A DNA stretch of 64,000 bases from Eunapius fragilis (lineage: Eukaryota > Porifera > Demospongiae > Spongillida > Spongillidae). A model generated the notes under the pieces. The model ran no database searches. It saw only the letters and a program-made list of their open reading frames with translations, and was not told where the DNA came from. The translations under genes were made by a program, and so were the position numbers. Shown piece after piece: positions 20,017 through 32,851 of the stretch (positions are counted from its first letter, which is position 1; each line of letters starts with the position of its first letter). The stretch covers positions 3,065,922-3,129,921 of the forward strand of contig OY811986.1 in assembly GCA_963681505.1 (NCBI GenBank), read 5' to 3'.

Positions 20017-21952
20017 AACCCTGAATGAAAGCATAGACATTTCATAATTAATTGCCATGCAAGATACTATGATTTTCTTCTGTATTAATCAACCATGTAC
20101 TGTTTGCATTGTAAGTGGGGGAAATAGCAGTCAGAAAAAACAGAAGTCCTTCCACCCCCCTCCAAATATATATATATGCCCTGGCAAGTGTTAATTGCAT
20201 GTGATTTCAAGAATATTAAAAAGTGCGAGTGTGGTAACTAAATGATCATAAAACCAAATTGCATGATTAAATCATAAGGTATGCAAGCCAGCAGAATTCT
20301 ACTCAGTCCTCAAGGGCTATCGATTTGAGTAATACGAAGCATGGGCCAGACTTCCAGTGATGATTTGGAAATTGAGCCGTGCTTAACAGCAACTCTATGT
20401 GTGTGTAGGCATGATTAACCAGTTGTACTAGATGAGGGGGTCCACTACAACAATCGGCAAAGGTGAAATGAGTTTTGCTGTGAGTTTAAACAAGAGAGAA
20501 TGAAACAAGGAATGTTTTGTAAAAAAAGCATGGTTGTGGCAATAAAAAAAGGATAGGGATGTGGATGTACTGTAGTACAATTTACTCTATTCTTAAGCAT
20601 TGTAACTTGTCCAAAATGATTTTAACTACACAAGCATTGTCCTATGGTACGAAATGGAATCAAACATAATTTAGTGCACAATAAGTTTTGCACATTAAAT
20701 GTTCATGTTTATTGTAAATAAACCACTTATACGGTTATGTACTGGTCAGATTTGTGCAAAACAATCTGCATACTAACCAGTGATGAAAGATTTGGAAATG
20801 ATAACTATATCCCTACAGTGACTTGCTAAGCACTAATGATATAAAGATACTGTTATTAAATCGCATCAGGGGGCAACATTGCATTACTCATTGAAGTTAC
20901 AACAATCCCATCACCCTATTGTTTATCACTACTAATGTTGAACAAATCTGCATACAAGGAAAATGGGTTTAAAACAATCAGTAGTTACTACCTGAATAAA
21001 ATATTACTTCAAACTTTTTATTCAAATCAAAACCACTACACTGAATATCTGCGCAAAAAACCATTTATGGCACCAATATAATGCATTACTTAATGCCTAC
21101 GACAGCCCTATCAGCATTGTACACATCTGTACACATCAACCTCAATGTGAAAGCATCTACTCAAGTGCTTGGGTGTTGGGTTTTATCCCTGGTAATGATC
21201 AATAACCTATGACACAATGGTTTTACAGGCTATCACTTGGTTTTAACCAACATATTTACAACATCCATCCCTTGAGTACTAAAATGATAGATGAAGGAGA
21301 TCATGATAGTGGAAACTCATTAGTGGACTTACATCAAAATGCCATACAAGTGTGTCTAATTCTGTTCAGTATTTTTTTACAGGCAAAATTCACAGTGGGA
21401 AGACCAAATATGATAAACAAGGTGCCACTCTAATGTTCTATGAGATGGGCACATGGTTGGTGTTTACCCAGTGAACAATCAGAAAATATGCAACAACTTA
21501 CGAAGCCCACAACAATGAGCACTGCACATACACCCCCAACATGGCACAATGTTGGCAATGGTACTAGAAATGTACATTATGCTGAAGGAAGATTATACCC
21601 ACAGGAAATGGGGATGAACAGACCCATTATTATGTCAAAGCTACACTATCTGGGCATAGCAGAGTACTTCAATACACTTCCTGATTTTAATTCATACATA
21701 CTACATGATATAGAACCGCTATCTGTTAGCGTATTCATGAGAATGAACAGAATATGGATCACATCAAGCAAATGGTTGCAAATGAGTTAAGTTAGTCAGA
21801 AGCACCACGGATGAACTAGGTAACAGGGTCATGAAATAGACAACAGCCTAGTTTCACAGGTCTTCAAGCACCTCTTGCTTTGCCGTAAATCAAACGATGG
21901 CCCAATATCCAACCACTACAAACCTCCAGAGAGGGATGATAGCATCATAACG

Positions 21953-22012
<60 letters not shown>

Positions 22013-22481
22013 GATAACTTCTGAATAAGAAGCGTACTATCATCCGATTCCATCAATTATAAGGTCTATAGAAAGTTGCTAAAATGCAGCAGCTGACTAA
22101 AATATATATGCACTGACCACACATTCAAGCTTAAAACATGCTATAGGAATAGGGAATACGGGTAGGGAGTAAAGTTTTGGTATGGATTAGATTATTGGTT
22201 CTGGTACACACTACGTGACATCTCCAACTAAGTGTATCATTAGTGGGATCGAGGTAGGGTGAGACGAGGGAGGGATGATACGTGGACTGAAAATTGGATG
22301 TAGATGATACAAGAATTGGTATTTCCCATTATGAAACAATACCTTATAACATACCTGGCCGACACGTGGGATATATATATATATATATATAATCAACTGA
22401 AATGTTTTACCGCGCGTAATTAGAATATGAAACCGTATGTTCCATCGATCAGCGCTAGTATTAAAAAATGCGTGCTATTAA
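20017..22481. other. Intergenic between NOG1 and esterase-ABCG copy A
   Basis: No convincing gene. The longest frame (21440-21790, plus) has no splice support or recognised family. A CA microsatellite lies at about 21955-22012 and a short TA repeat at about 22371-22391. The first few hundred bases are the expected NOG1 promoter/5' UTR. Confidence 0.4.
21955..22012. repeat. (CA)n microsatellite
   Basis: About 28 CA units with one interruption, seen directly. Confidence 0.95.
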
Positions 22482-25400
22482 TTAACTAGGAGTTGAAATT
22501 GCAATAGACGGAGGAACAAGTACAATGGATGGAAGTTCGTCATGCTTTTCCGCCTCTGCGATCGCTTGTGCCGTATTTTGTTCCACTACAGGAGAGCTTG
22601 AAGTTTCTTGTAATCTTAGAGAAGCCACTGCTCTTATTTTTGCAATAGACACCGGGCGAATTCTACTGATGTCTCCAACAGTGCTGCGTCTCGGCGGGCG
22701 GTGATGTTTCGTAATAGCTTCAATTGAACTCGTAAGATGATCGTTGTACAGTTTCATGGCATCGGAATGAGTGTAGAGTGTGTTGTTAGGGTGCTGCAAT
22801 ATTCTACCCACAACACTTTCTTCTATGCTTTTCATCGCCTCTACCGTAGTGGATACCTGGCGGGCTAACCTCTTCTGCCTCTCTTGTATTTTGTCTAAGG
22901 TGCGAATATATTTCGGCGTGATAGGAACAGGCTCTGCACTAGAAAGGCCTTCCTGTATCGAATCCATCCGACTAGCCGCACTGAAAGGAGTTTCAATTTC
23001 AATTCGGTCCATACTTGCATTCCTGGTTTGTGCTATTTGGTCAAGGTATAATTTTCCGGCTTTTTTCCAACGTCGTCTTGCAGTCAATGATCCCTCAGTA
23101 GATGCCTGCTCATGCAATGATTCCTGCATTTCAATCACATTATCTGATTCAACTGAAGCCTTCTTATGTTTGGTCCTACACGAGCAGGGATGTACAATGT
23201 GATGTAAACAAATTATAATATTGTTCATACTCATATATTGGAATTACCTCTTCAGCCTTTTGCAGGGTAGCCAGACTGCCTCCAATGATGAGCCATGAAA
23301 AGCATTGCTGATCACAGCAGCTGATAGGTAGAACAGAGTGAAGCCAAGCAGTATCTGTCACAAGAGATACAATAATATGATGCCAACTGCAATGCTCCTT
23401 TCTCTTACAGTGACATGGAGATATGGGTTTGTATCATCCATATTAAATTGCCTTAAGACATACACTCCAGATGTAGAATAGCATTGAAGAGCTGTACTGT
23501 GCTCTGAGCAACCAACGTTATAGTCAGCGAGAAGTAGTTTGGCAGATGCAAACAGCCCATAATAATTTGGATTGATGTAGCAGATCCACCGATAGCTGCG
23601 CGTGAACACAAGAATAAACAATGCAATATGCACATTGTCTTACTATAGTGGCATGGTGTCTCTGGGTATGAAAAATCCACTAGCAAAACCAGCAACGCTT
23701 GATAGTACAGGTGAAAGCCGAACAGAATGATTTGGGAAGGAACATATTAGAAAAATGAGAAGGGCAATCCATGTTTGATTCAGTGCCATGTTCACAACCA
23801 GTATCTGCCCAAATACAGTCCAACTATATGCTTTTGACTTCACCAGCTTTATACGAGAAGTAGATGCATTTAAAATGATATGCAGTCAGCACACATGAAT
23901 GTGGTTTACCATCAAATAGAGGATTCCAGCACAAATGATCACAGGAATTATGCTCATGAATACTGCTTTAATAAATCCTTGAATAACAATATCCCATGGC
24001 CTGCCTATGCCATCTGCATGCTCATATTTATATACCTGGGCAAAAGAATGACTCAAAATTGCATCCATGTACGCACAAATGTAATACCTCCAAAGCTTTT
24101 TGGTAGTAAGCATTGAGAGCTGGAAACATGAACAATGCACTTGCAACAGAGTAAACACAAAAGCCAGATAGTGCAAGATATGGTAGTGTAGTTTGCCAGT
24201 AAGCAGTGCCTAAAGTAATAATAATAATATTGGTTAGTGAATCAAAGATTGCACTGTGCTTACCCAATAAAAATCCATAAGCAAGAAATAAGCACGGCAA
24301 ATACAACAGCTGCCATAATCCACCTTGCTTTGCATTCCTGGCCTCCAAGGTAGCCAAACGTGTAAGCAGGTTGGCGTCATCTTTGTAGTCTCTAATATTC
24401 CACAGAGAATAACACATAGCTATGTTTTGTAGTTGCCTTACTGTTCATGTGGAAAGTCTTCTTGTAGTTGCCTGCTTGCACCATCAGTTTGCTCCTTACT
24501 AAGCAACTGCAAAATACGACTCTGTTCACCTGAATGTTGGTAATAGTCAGTTATGATTTCTCGCACTACCGGATTCCCAAGAATGTCCATTATTAGATCT
24601 GTTGATGAAATTAGTACAAAGTGTTCACATCGCTTCAAAAGTAAGTAATAGAAATGCCAAACCAGCTGGATTGTGGTCCTCAACTTCTGGTATGATAAAA
24701 CCTTGTTCTAAACAGCGAGTCTTCAAAGCTGTTACGAACACCTCATAGGCCTTGTCAGGAAGGCCATGGTATGCAATCTTAACAATTTGTAGCATCATGT
24801 TAGAAACAAGTTTTGTACAAATTTACATCTACCTTGCCCTCTGTAAGAAGCACAAGCCTATGAAAAAGATGGAAAATCTCCAATCGTGGTTGGTGAATTG
24901 TGATAATGACAGTTCTGTTAGAGTCTGTTAATTTGTTGAGATGGGTTAGAAGTTCAAATGAGGATGAAGAATCCAAGCCCGAGGTTGGTTCATCTAAAAT
25001 AATAAGACTTGGCAGTTTTAGTAGCTGCATAGCCACTGTCAGTCGTCGTTTCTAAAAAAAGTTTCATTGTTATGATGATTCCTAAATTAGCCATGCCATG
25101 TTTAGTTACAAGGTTTTCTGATAAAGAAACAGCAACCATTAATTATGTCTCATACCTGTCACTTTTGTATTTCTACTACTGTACGAACCTCATGTATATG
25201 AAAAAATTAATAATTGTGATGTAGTATTAGAATGAACATATTAATTGCATTAAACCAGAATGTGATGAAGTGGTATTTGTATAGCAATTGAAATTTAGTT
25301 ATAGCTAGCAACATGATTAATGATAAGTCTGTTTATTGTCACATCCTATTAGTACCTACCAATTATATAATAATAATTATATATAATTATGGTTGTATCT

Positions 25401-28295
25401 AAAACTCATGACTATTATGCATGGTAACCCAATTTTTTTACCTGTCCACCACTTAGTCCAGGTCCCGTAACATTGCCAACAACTGTGTCAGCCACTGATT
25501 GCAGACCTGTCTGTTGAACACACTCATATAGGTATGTTAGAATGTGAACTCTTGTTACATACCACTGCCATGACCTGCTCCACACGTTCAAATTTTTGTT
25601 GACTGGTCAGTGATCTAGATAGTTTAATTTGAGCTGAAAGGATAAGGTTTTCTCTGACAGTCAGTTTCTCATAGTAGGGCAGAGCCAGCTGGAGTACATA
25701 ACCACTATGGGCAGCAAACCAGTGCTGCATATTCTCCAATGGTACACCATTTATGAATATTTCTCCCTATCCATATAAGGACACCTGTGTACATACACGT
25801 GAACATATATGTAAGGCTTCATACCTCCGTAGGTTTGCGACGCCCAGCCAACAAGTCAAGCAAGGTGGTTTTGCCACACCCTAAACAGTGGGGTGACATT
25901 TAGGACAAATATGCTACTTATTGTATCCTTTTCATTAGAGCACCTGTCTGTCCAGCACTTACCTGATGGTCCCATAATTCCCACTAGCTGTCCAGCCGTA
26001 AAATATGCTGAAACACCTTTAAGAATCTTCTTGTTTGTGCGTTTGAATGTTTTAAAACTGAACTGCCCATCAGTATTCTTGCGAGCTTTATTTCCTACTT
26101 GTTCATTACCTGGCTATTTAAATACAATGAAAATACCACTTAAAGAGTAAATTGAAGTATACTACTAGCCCACCATTCTATCCTCCACACCAGCATTGCA
26201 TTGATCAGGCATAGTCGTGGACACTGCAAGGGTCGTAAGGATTAGTGTGTTGACATTCAGAAAAGCAGCGTATGCATTATTTAGTCATGCACATACAAGT
26301 GAATTCTCCATTATCGAGGCCACTCAATACAACAGGGAGTGTAGTATCACTTTTTTCATCTTTTATCTGCCCAGGTTTCAGATTTATAGAATATGAGAGG
26401 TTCTTGCACGCAATGGACACTGGTTGAAGGCATTGAGGGAACTATGTGGGGACATTGCAGTAATGAATTTTATGTAGTAAATGGGGCATAAAAATTAGAC
26501 ATGTAGAAATGTCATGCAAGTTCATAAGTGTAAATTGACTGACCTCCTGTTGTTCATCAGCGTTCTGTTCAGTATTGGAAGAGAGAGCTTCTTGGTACCG
26601 TTGGTGCTTTTTCATTAATACCATAAGCCAGAAGGCAAATGTAGCTTTGAACACCAAACACACTACAGTGACACTAATCACAATACATATGAGGATAGCT
26701 TTAATGTATACAGGCCAAACATCTCCCCCTAGAATTGTGGTGAACTTTTCTGGACATTTACTGTTGCAGTGAGGGCTGTAGCAGCCGTCCCTGATTTCAA
26801 GTCCTTGGTCATCAAAGCGACTTGCATTCCACATGACCAATGCATCACTTATGGTCACGTTGCCAAACCCCATGGTTCTCCACACGTCTGGATCCATTGT
26901 GTGCCTATTGATTACTTATTATAAAACCTTATGAACATATCATTTGCACTTGACTTACCGAAATGAGCCAACATCTGTGTCTATTTCAATGGTCTGGGTT
27001 CCTAATACCCTTCCTTCTCCCCACAGTGTAGAGGTCACTAAATAAATGTGTTGAAAACACTCAGAAACGATGTAGCTGAATTTCCCAGCCCTGTTCACTA
27101 CAAAAGAGAGGGAAGTGTTCATTGCTCCTCCGTACTCTTCCACAACCTCCAAATAGGGTATGAAGCCAGAATTTTGGATTGCGTTTGGGGAAACTCCAGG
27201 TAGTGTTCTTATGGTGTCTGCCAGGAGGTACACGTCGTATAGGCTAATAATGGCGAGTGTTGGCACCTTTGCTGATGGATAGTACTCTGACTTAGTCAAC
27301 ATGCAATGCGCTGATATGCAGCAGGGAGATCCGTAGCTGAAATCATTGCAATTCGCAGCAATGTCACCTTGAACGGCGTTCAGGAAGTTCCCCTGAATGG
27401 GGGAGTCTTTATCAGCACGCAATTCATAGAACGCTTTGTTGATATTGTCGTGGAAATTTAGAAACCAGGCCGAGTCAATGATCACGTTAAGGGTGGAATC
27501 GTTTGTATAATTGTGGAGGTAATTTAACAGCCATTTCGCCTGGTTAATCGCTCCTACTCCACCTGCACTAGAGCCAGCTAGTACTACGTCTGTTGCATTA
27601 GCGAGCACCAGCTGCTTTATGGCTTCGCGAAATATCACCGAACCGCGGTAGATAAACTGTAGTCCGCTTGAATTAGCAAGAAAGCATTCCTTGAAAAACT
27701 TATCACCGATTAGCTTGCAAGACTCATAGGTCTTATTGCTATAGCACGCGTCGTACATGGATGATGGAATATCACAATTTGATGGAATCGCTCCGTCACC
27801 AATCCACAAGTCGCTGCTGCAATACGGCAATATAACACGGTTGTAAGAGCAAAATACAGGATTTAGACTGCAATTTCTATCCAGCACTCCTAAACCTGTG
27901 ATCTGAAAACCCGATGAGAAGTACGAAGTATTGTAAAAGGTCAGCATAGAAGTTACTAACGGAGATACAACGGTATGTCCTGCTACCCCGCTGGATTTTG
28001 CTTTCGTTGCAGTAAATTTCCCGGCACCGTCTTGATACAAAGGATTTGTTCGAACACTATCACGAAAGTACCTATTGGTACAAGAAGTATTCGAGTAGCA
28101 GGTACCTCCACTTTCTAAGAATATTAGCCACTTGTTTATGTTCGGAATTACATCGGCAAAGAATCCTGCAGGCGTGAAATCGTTGCAAACAGCAGCTCTG
28201 TTGAGGATTGTGTTCCACTCCATATCACATTTCGTATTTACAATGAGTACAGCCAAACTTTGTAGTGCTATAATCCCCGTCAGTTGTCGTCGCAT
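22482..28295 (-). CDS. Notum/pectin-acetylesterase - ABCG half-transporter fusion, copy A
   Basis: Eighteen exons (28295-26959, 26904-26544, 26441-26297, 26223-26174, 26113-25963, 25880-25825, 25766-25563, 25510-25442, 25051-24833, 24777-24663, 24598-24500, 24419-24264, 24209-24088, 24035-23910, 23846-23644, 23595-23409, 23354-23248, 23175-22482) sum to 1466 residues with every phase matching. Only the 24500 border has alternatives. Order: signal peptide (about 1-23); alpha/beta hydrolase of the Notum/PAE family with LESGGTCYS, nucleophile elbow GSSAGG (Ser243), Asp in SLYDVYLL, His in CFQHIYL and Cys-rich end PHCNSKCP; one membrane helix (about 500-530); ABC domain with Walker A GPSGCGKT, LSGGQ, LIILDEPTSGLDS and H-loop TIHQPR; six ABCG-type helices with WICYINPNYYG; a 230-residue cytosolic tail. 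The predicted topology puts the esterase outside and the ATPase inside. ABCG half transporters move lipids or sterols as dimers; Notum-type enzymes cleave acyl esters. Coupling of the two is inference. Confidence 0.9.
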
Positions 28296-29153
28296 TTCGT
28301 TTAGTAATAAAATACTGAGGCCCTTGTCAAAGGGAATCATTTATATAAAAATATTATGATTATTAATTTAACCTGTGTACAATATTATATATAAATACCA
28401 TGGGCTATACGGTTTAAAGCATTCCGATTTATCCCACGATATAATATAGGCGAGGCATAATTTATCTAGCGTATCCTTGCGAGGTGTGGTAATGAGAGTT
28501 GACATTCCTCCATTATGCAGCTTTGGAAACTAAACACTTCTCTTTATATGGCAATATCGATTTGCAACATCTATAACGAGCTCAGGCCAACTGAGATCAG
28601 TTGTGACAGCATATGTGTTGTGGCTCTCTCTGTATCTATGCACACTGTTGATCACATTTATTCTTCCCCATGCAGAATTCTAATCAGTCACATTACAGGC
28701 ATCCATTGGTTTACACTTTCAGCTTAGTGTGATAAAGCCTTCAGAAATAGACATCGTCATATGAAGTTGTCTTTGGTGCTGTCATTACCCAAGGCTATTG
28801 CCTTCTAAGATCAAAATTAGAATTTTCCATAAGTCTAGGTTCGTATTGAACCCCAGCATTGGATTCGTATCCACTTCATTCTGGTTTCTTTTCACAGCAA
28901 GTGGCTCGTTGGAGAATAATGTTTATAATACTGGGTCATTGTTGACCACCTCTTTCCAAATATGCCTCAGGGACCCATGTATTATCATTGTATGTCATGA
29001 CAAGGACTGGTGTGGTTCCAACCAACACAGGCCTTGGTGTCTGTGGTCCCAGTCAGATTAATTTGTCTTAAATCTAGGCCACAGGCTCATATTATCCGGT
29101 TGAGCTGGCCTCTTGACCTCTATCGCCCGGGTCAAGCCTATATGTTTTTTTGT
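28296..29153. promoter_or_regulatory. Upstream region of esterase-ABCG copy A
   Basis: No gene recognised. Around 28480-28510 the sequence GTGGTAATGAGAGTTGACAT recurs with small changes upstream of copy B (about 39268-39292) and at about 40178-40202, which makes it a candidate shared upstream element. No further promoter motif is assigned. Confidence 0.35.
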
Positions 29154-30640
29154 TCAGTTATTGAAGAAACCACTAATGAAACTCATGTTTTTAAAGTGGT
29201 AAATAGTCATCTGGACTTGGGTAGTGTAAATGCTTGGATGCATAACTAGTTCATACTCCATACAGACTGAGGCCTGCGGATATACCTTGGCATCCCATCC
29301 ATCATTCAATAGCTGGGAATATGTCCAAGTACTCAAATGCATGTGGTTGAATATTCTTCTGGCCAATCACATGTGTATAGTAGTCACATGATCCACATAA
29401 TGGAGGTGGGTGTAGCCATTCTTGGATGTTGTGGAGCACAAGCTGCTATGTACCTAGTGGTGCCATATGGTGTCAAGGCTCAGCAGGGAATGTTACTGTG
29501 TATCATACATGTCCATTCCCTGAATGTCAGTAACGCCAGCAAATATGCCATTGTGCTGTGAATGAGATCCTCCAATGTATCTTAGTTGCTTGCCAGTTAT
29601 TTGTTCATCCAATTTCTAAGACCATCAAAAACCTCAATATGGTTACTAGTGCTATGCACATAACTTAATTACTGTACTTCAAGTTCTATCTTCTATTTGC
29701 AATGTTGGAAAAATCTATCCATACTCCTAATGAGTTGTAATTAGACAAGACATGCCAATGGCTATAATATTGAACAGATTTGTTTATCAACTTATATTGG
29801 TATCTGCAAGGAAGAGCACCAAAATATTACTTGTGGCCTCTACTTTTGTTAGTGGGATGTCGTGTGCCTTTTAGGCAATAGAAGACATATTTCGGCGCCA
29901 GCTGTCCTACTCCCAGCCAACATGAAATTTACTAAGAACGTTCGCTAGTAAATTATTGGAACCTAGCTAGCTACTAAGTAGGTACCATTGCGGCGTTATG
30001 AAGTCATTAAAAAACGTAATTCGCGTCTAGCGGAAAGCCGAGTCTGGTAATTTATCTTACAATATAAGGCTCCTGCTGGGTACAACAATACAATGCATCC
30101 ATTGTATATCCATTAATAAGGTTGCAAGCATTTGTTGAAGAGCATTAAGATGTTAAAAACTGCCAGCATTATAATTATAAACGCTCGCCTTAAAAACCTA
30201 CTAAATTGTGATAGAAAGAAAAACTGATCTGAGTAAGTTGGTTTTCATTTTACCCAAACTATGGTCTCGTGCCCAGACCCTAAAATTCGCGGATGGATGA
30301 CATTACATCACCGCTACACGAGACTTTATCGTGGAAATGTTGGAAATGCCACTCCACAAAGAAACATGCAGTTTTAGCCTTGATGTGCTCTTATTAGGGT
30401 TGAAAGGGGGGGGGGGGGGAGATGATAAGTAGCAAGCACGTGCTCAGCAATAATTGCAGTGTATTCATATTACATTCCGGTGGTCAACATTTGTCAGTCG
30501 TAGCGGTGATGTAATCCACCTCAGCTATGACGTATTTAGGGTCTAGGCACGAGACTACCCGAATGATTACCATTTTACAACAGTTCCTTGGGCAAATATA
30601 AGTCTGACCATTGATGACATGTCAGATAAATATTAAATAT
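29154..30640 (-). pseudogene. Decayed duplicate of the secreted glycosidase-like gene
   Basis: Corresponds to parts of the intact gene at 40328-43603. Recognisable pieces: the exon pair around 29200-29560 (SQHNGIFAGVTDIQGMDM, then YIAACAP, then the PLSTWTYSQLLNDGWDAK region), the DEP-containing exon near 29800-29925, and intron sequence near 30150-30220 and 30575-30620. An inserted base after the CAP codons shifts the frame, and large parts (first four exons and last exon) are missing. A MITE (30263-30558) interrupts it. Between the pieces the sequence is diverged. Confidence 0.85.
30263..30558. mobile_element. About 296-bp MITE inside the pseudogene
   Basis: Inverted ends GGTCTCGTGCCCAGACCCTA and its complement, with inner pairing TACATCACCGCTAC / GTAGCGGTGATGTA. 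It carries a 13-base G run (about 30407). It splits sequence that is continuous in the intact paralogue near 42290-42300, so it inserted after the duplication. Confidence 0.8.
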
Positions 30641-31724
30641 AGACACATGTGATTCAAGGCAAAAAATATATTAAAATGTAGATACATGCATATCTAATAT
30701 CCCATAAAAGGCTCAAGATTATGTGGCAATACATATCCCATTGCCAAACAAACGGCAATCCTATTTTACTCAAGACAAGTTTGTTTGTACACAACATTGT
30801 CAACTTGATCTCTAATCGATATATGAACATATGTAGTTCCATATGTACTACCATGAGCAGGACCCCTGACGTTTTAGCATTGATTTCACAGCAACTGCCA
30901 CATGTGTCTTACATGATGAGGATGCTGAACTTTAGACACCCATGTTAACTTCCATGTTCTCATTTGTTCACTGGGTGCGCATGCACGTGTGCAAGGAGTT
31001 CAGAACAACACGCTTAGAACACTTTGCCACTTTAAATCATTTACCATTTGCTAGGACACACTTCATTCACTTGGTCATACAACATACAGCTGAGAGGGCT
31101 ATAACTATATCTTGTTCAAATAATGCGATGCCAATTACAACAGTTGCATCAGCAAGTAGAGGGGTTCAGCTCTGCTCTTTCATTCACAGCTGAGATGTAA
31201 TCACCTTCCTCTTTATTACCAATAACATTTGTTGTCTTCATTTGTGGTTGTTTCATTAAAGCCATCTTCATCCTCCAAGACAATTTCTTGATCAACTTGA
31301 TTTTTAATTTCTCATAAATATTGCAATACATGTCACAATAGGCAAACACTATCAGCCTAAGATCTAGCATACAGCTTTGGTGTTGGTGTTGTATGTGCAA
31401 ATCAGCAAATTGGTCCAATTCTTAGTAAATGTCATTCGATCTAGAAAAATGGGCTTCAAATAAGCTACATGTGCATACTTTAGCACAAAAACCCTAAGGC
31501 AGTTGTTCTGAGAAAAGAGTGAAGTGGTGGCATCAATTAAGCATGCAGCCTAGAGAATGCAGGGGACTTCAATATCTGTAAAGGTAGTGGTTTTACGTGT
31601 TTGTACTTAAATTAGCTACTGCATGCTTAGATAATAGAGCACTCAATTCTACAATGGCTCTAATGCATGATCTAGGAACAACAAATAGCAGCTGCGAAAT
31701 GTAATTAAAAAATTGGCCTTGAAA
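30641..31724. other. Intergenic, possible decayed coding fragment
   Basis: About 30645-30725 resembles 45.41-45.50 kb (the NOC3L intron), a further scrap of the duplication. A minus-strand stretch at about 31190-31320 looks coding-like in two frames (for example DQEIVLEDEDGFNETTTNED) but cannot be named. No complete gene. Confidence 0.35.
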
Positions 31725-31886
31725 GGGAGCATTCACAAATTACGTCATGCTATTTCCATTATGGACCCCCCCCCCCCCCCTCGTCACACATTATCCCATA
31801 CAAATGTATGTTTAATGTATACATCGTCACACTGGCTGATACCCCCCCTCCCCCCCTTCAGCGTGACGTAATTTGTGAATGCTCCC
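31725..31886. mobile_element. 162-bp MITE with GGGAGCATTCACAAATTACG ends
   Basis: Inverted ends of about 23 bp (GGGAGCATTCACAAATTACG then TCA) at 31725 and 31886. The centre has two C-rich runs (about 31766-31782 and 31844-31857). Ends of this GGGAGCATTCAnAAATTACG type are seen in non-autonomous DNA transposons of many invertebrates, to my knowledge. Confidence 0.8.
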
Positions 31887-32109
31887 AAAAGTGGTCTGGA
31901 AGAGGAAGACAAAGATAAGGATGAGGTGTTACCTATATTTAAAATGCAAAATGCAATTCATAACACGATTTGAATATATTTGGGACAGAGTTCGACCTGG
32001 GTTAAAATTTTATCATTGTAAAAATTTTGCTTACGTATATCTTCGCAATCTTACAATGCTTTCGGATTGTTTTAGTTATTTTCACTGCCAGGAATACAAA
32101 GTCCACCAA

Positions 32110-32124
32110 CCCCCCCCCCCCCCC
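32110..32124 (+). repeat. Poly-C tract
   Basis: A run of about 15 C on the plus strand (poly-G on minus). Confidence 0.85.
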
Positions 32125-32349
32125 TCCATACTGTTAGAATTCCACCATAGATATTAGAGGTAATCTATGATTCCACTTACGCGCTTACGAGAATTCGATC
32201 CTGACAGGTCGGGGAACTTTTTACTCACTACAGCGAAAGTACCTAGAGCACCAAAGTCAGTTTGCTTGGAGAAAAATGGTGAGTGATCGCGTAAGGGAGA
32301 TTTGAAAGGAAAGAGTTGTACGCGTACGATTCCAAAGATATGGGACATT

Positions 32350-32540
32350 GACTAGCAAAATCACCCTTCTGGGGAGTTTTTCAAGTTTTCAAAAAAAAAT
32401 TCTATGTACTCCAAAGAGCCTTTATCAAATAGTCCTTACGCACCCTAAATTGGACTATCCATCTTAAAGTTATTAGGCACTGAATTTATAATTTTCATAC
32501 ATTTCAACGCGAGCGTTACTTTTAACATTAGTAACCCCAG
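32350..32540. repeat. Truncated copy of the 15.1-kb MITE family
   Basis: Contains AAATCACCCTTCTGG, TCAAGTTTTCAAA, GTCCTTACGCACCCTAAAT and AACGCGAGCGTTACTTTT, which occur in inverted order within 15140-15355. Only one terminal repeat is present, so it is a partial copy. Confidence 0.65.
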
Positions 32541-32698
32541 AAGTATAATTTTGCATGCTGCAGACTGTTCCAATAACTTTTAATTGACCAGTGTGTATTT
32601 AAATACAGTATATTCACTTGTCAACACGTTTTCAGAATCATACATGCACATTGGTATCATAAGAATAATAAAAATAATAAAAAAACAGAAGAAACAAG

Positions 32699-32846
32699 TA
32701 AAGAAAAACATTCTCTAATGAGAAAGCTGGTGGAATGGAGGTTTTTGTCTCATTTTATTTTCCCCAAACACCTTGTTTCCTTCTCACATTTGCCTTCAAT
32801 TCTTATCTCACCAACTTTCTCATTGAGGAATGCTTTTCTTTACTGG
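32699..32846. repeat. About 148-bp fold-back element
   Basis: The left end AGTAAAGAAAAACATTCTCT (then AATGAGAAAGCTGGTG) is the near complement of the right end ending CTTTTCTTTACT. It lies just downstream of the copy B stop codon. Confidence 0.7.
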
Positions 32847-32851
32847 TCCAA

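Larger units (their letters stand above)
22482..30640 (-). repeat. Segmental duplication, left unit (esterase-ABCG A plus decayed hydrolase)
   Basis: This unit matches 32852 to about 42560 (plus a scrap near 45.4-45.5 kb) in gene order and orientation: esterase-ABCG gene, then glycosidase-like gene upstream of it. Offsets are 10389 bases over 23300-25051 and 10785 over 26645-28145, showing intron length changes between the blocks. The hydrolase in this unit is decayed and the one in the right unit is intact. Confidence 0.85.

Noticed and set aside
21440-21790. 116-residue plus-strand frame between NOG1 and copy A
   Set aside because: No homology, signal or splice support; kept only as a note in the intergenic entry.
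23355-23408. In-frame TGA (LYLL-stop) in the last helix region of both esterase-ABCG copies
   Set aside because: A 54-nt intron with GTAAGA donor and GACAG acceptor removes it and keeps phase; the exon sums then close on the final stop.
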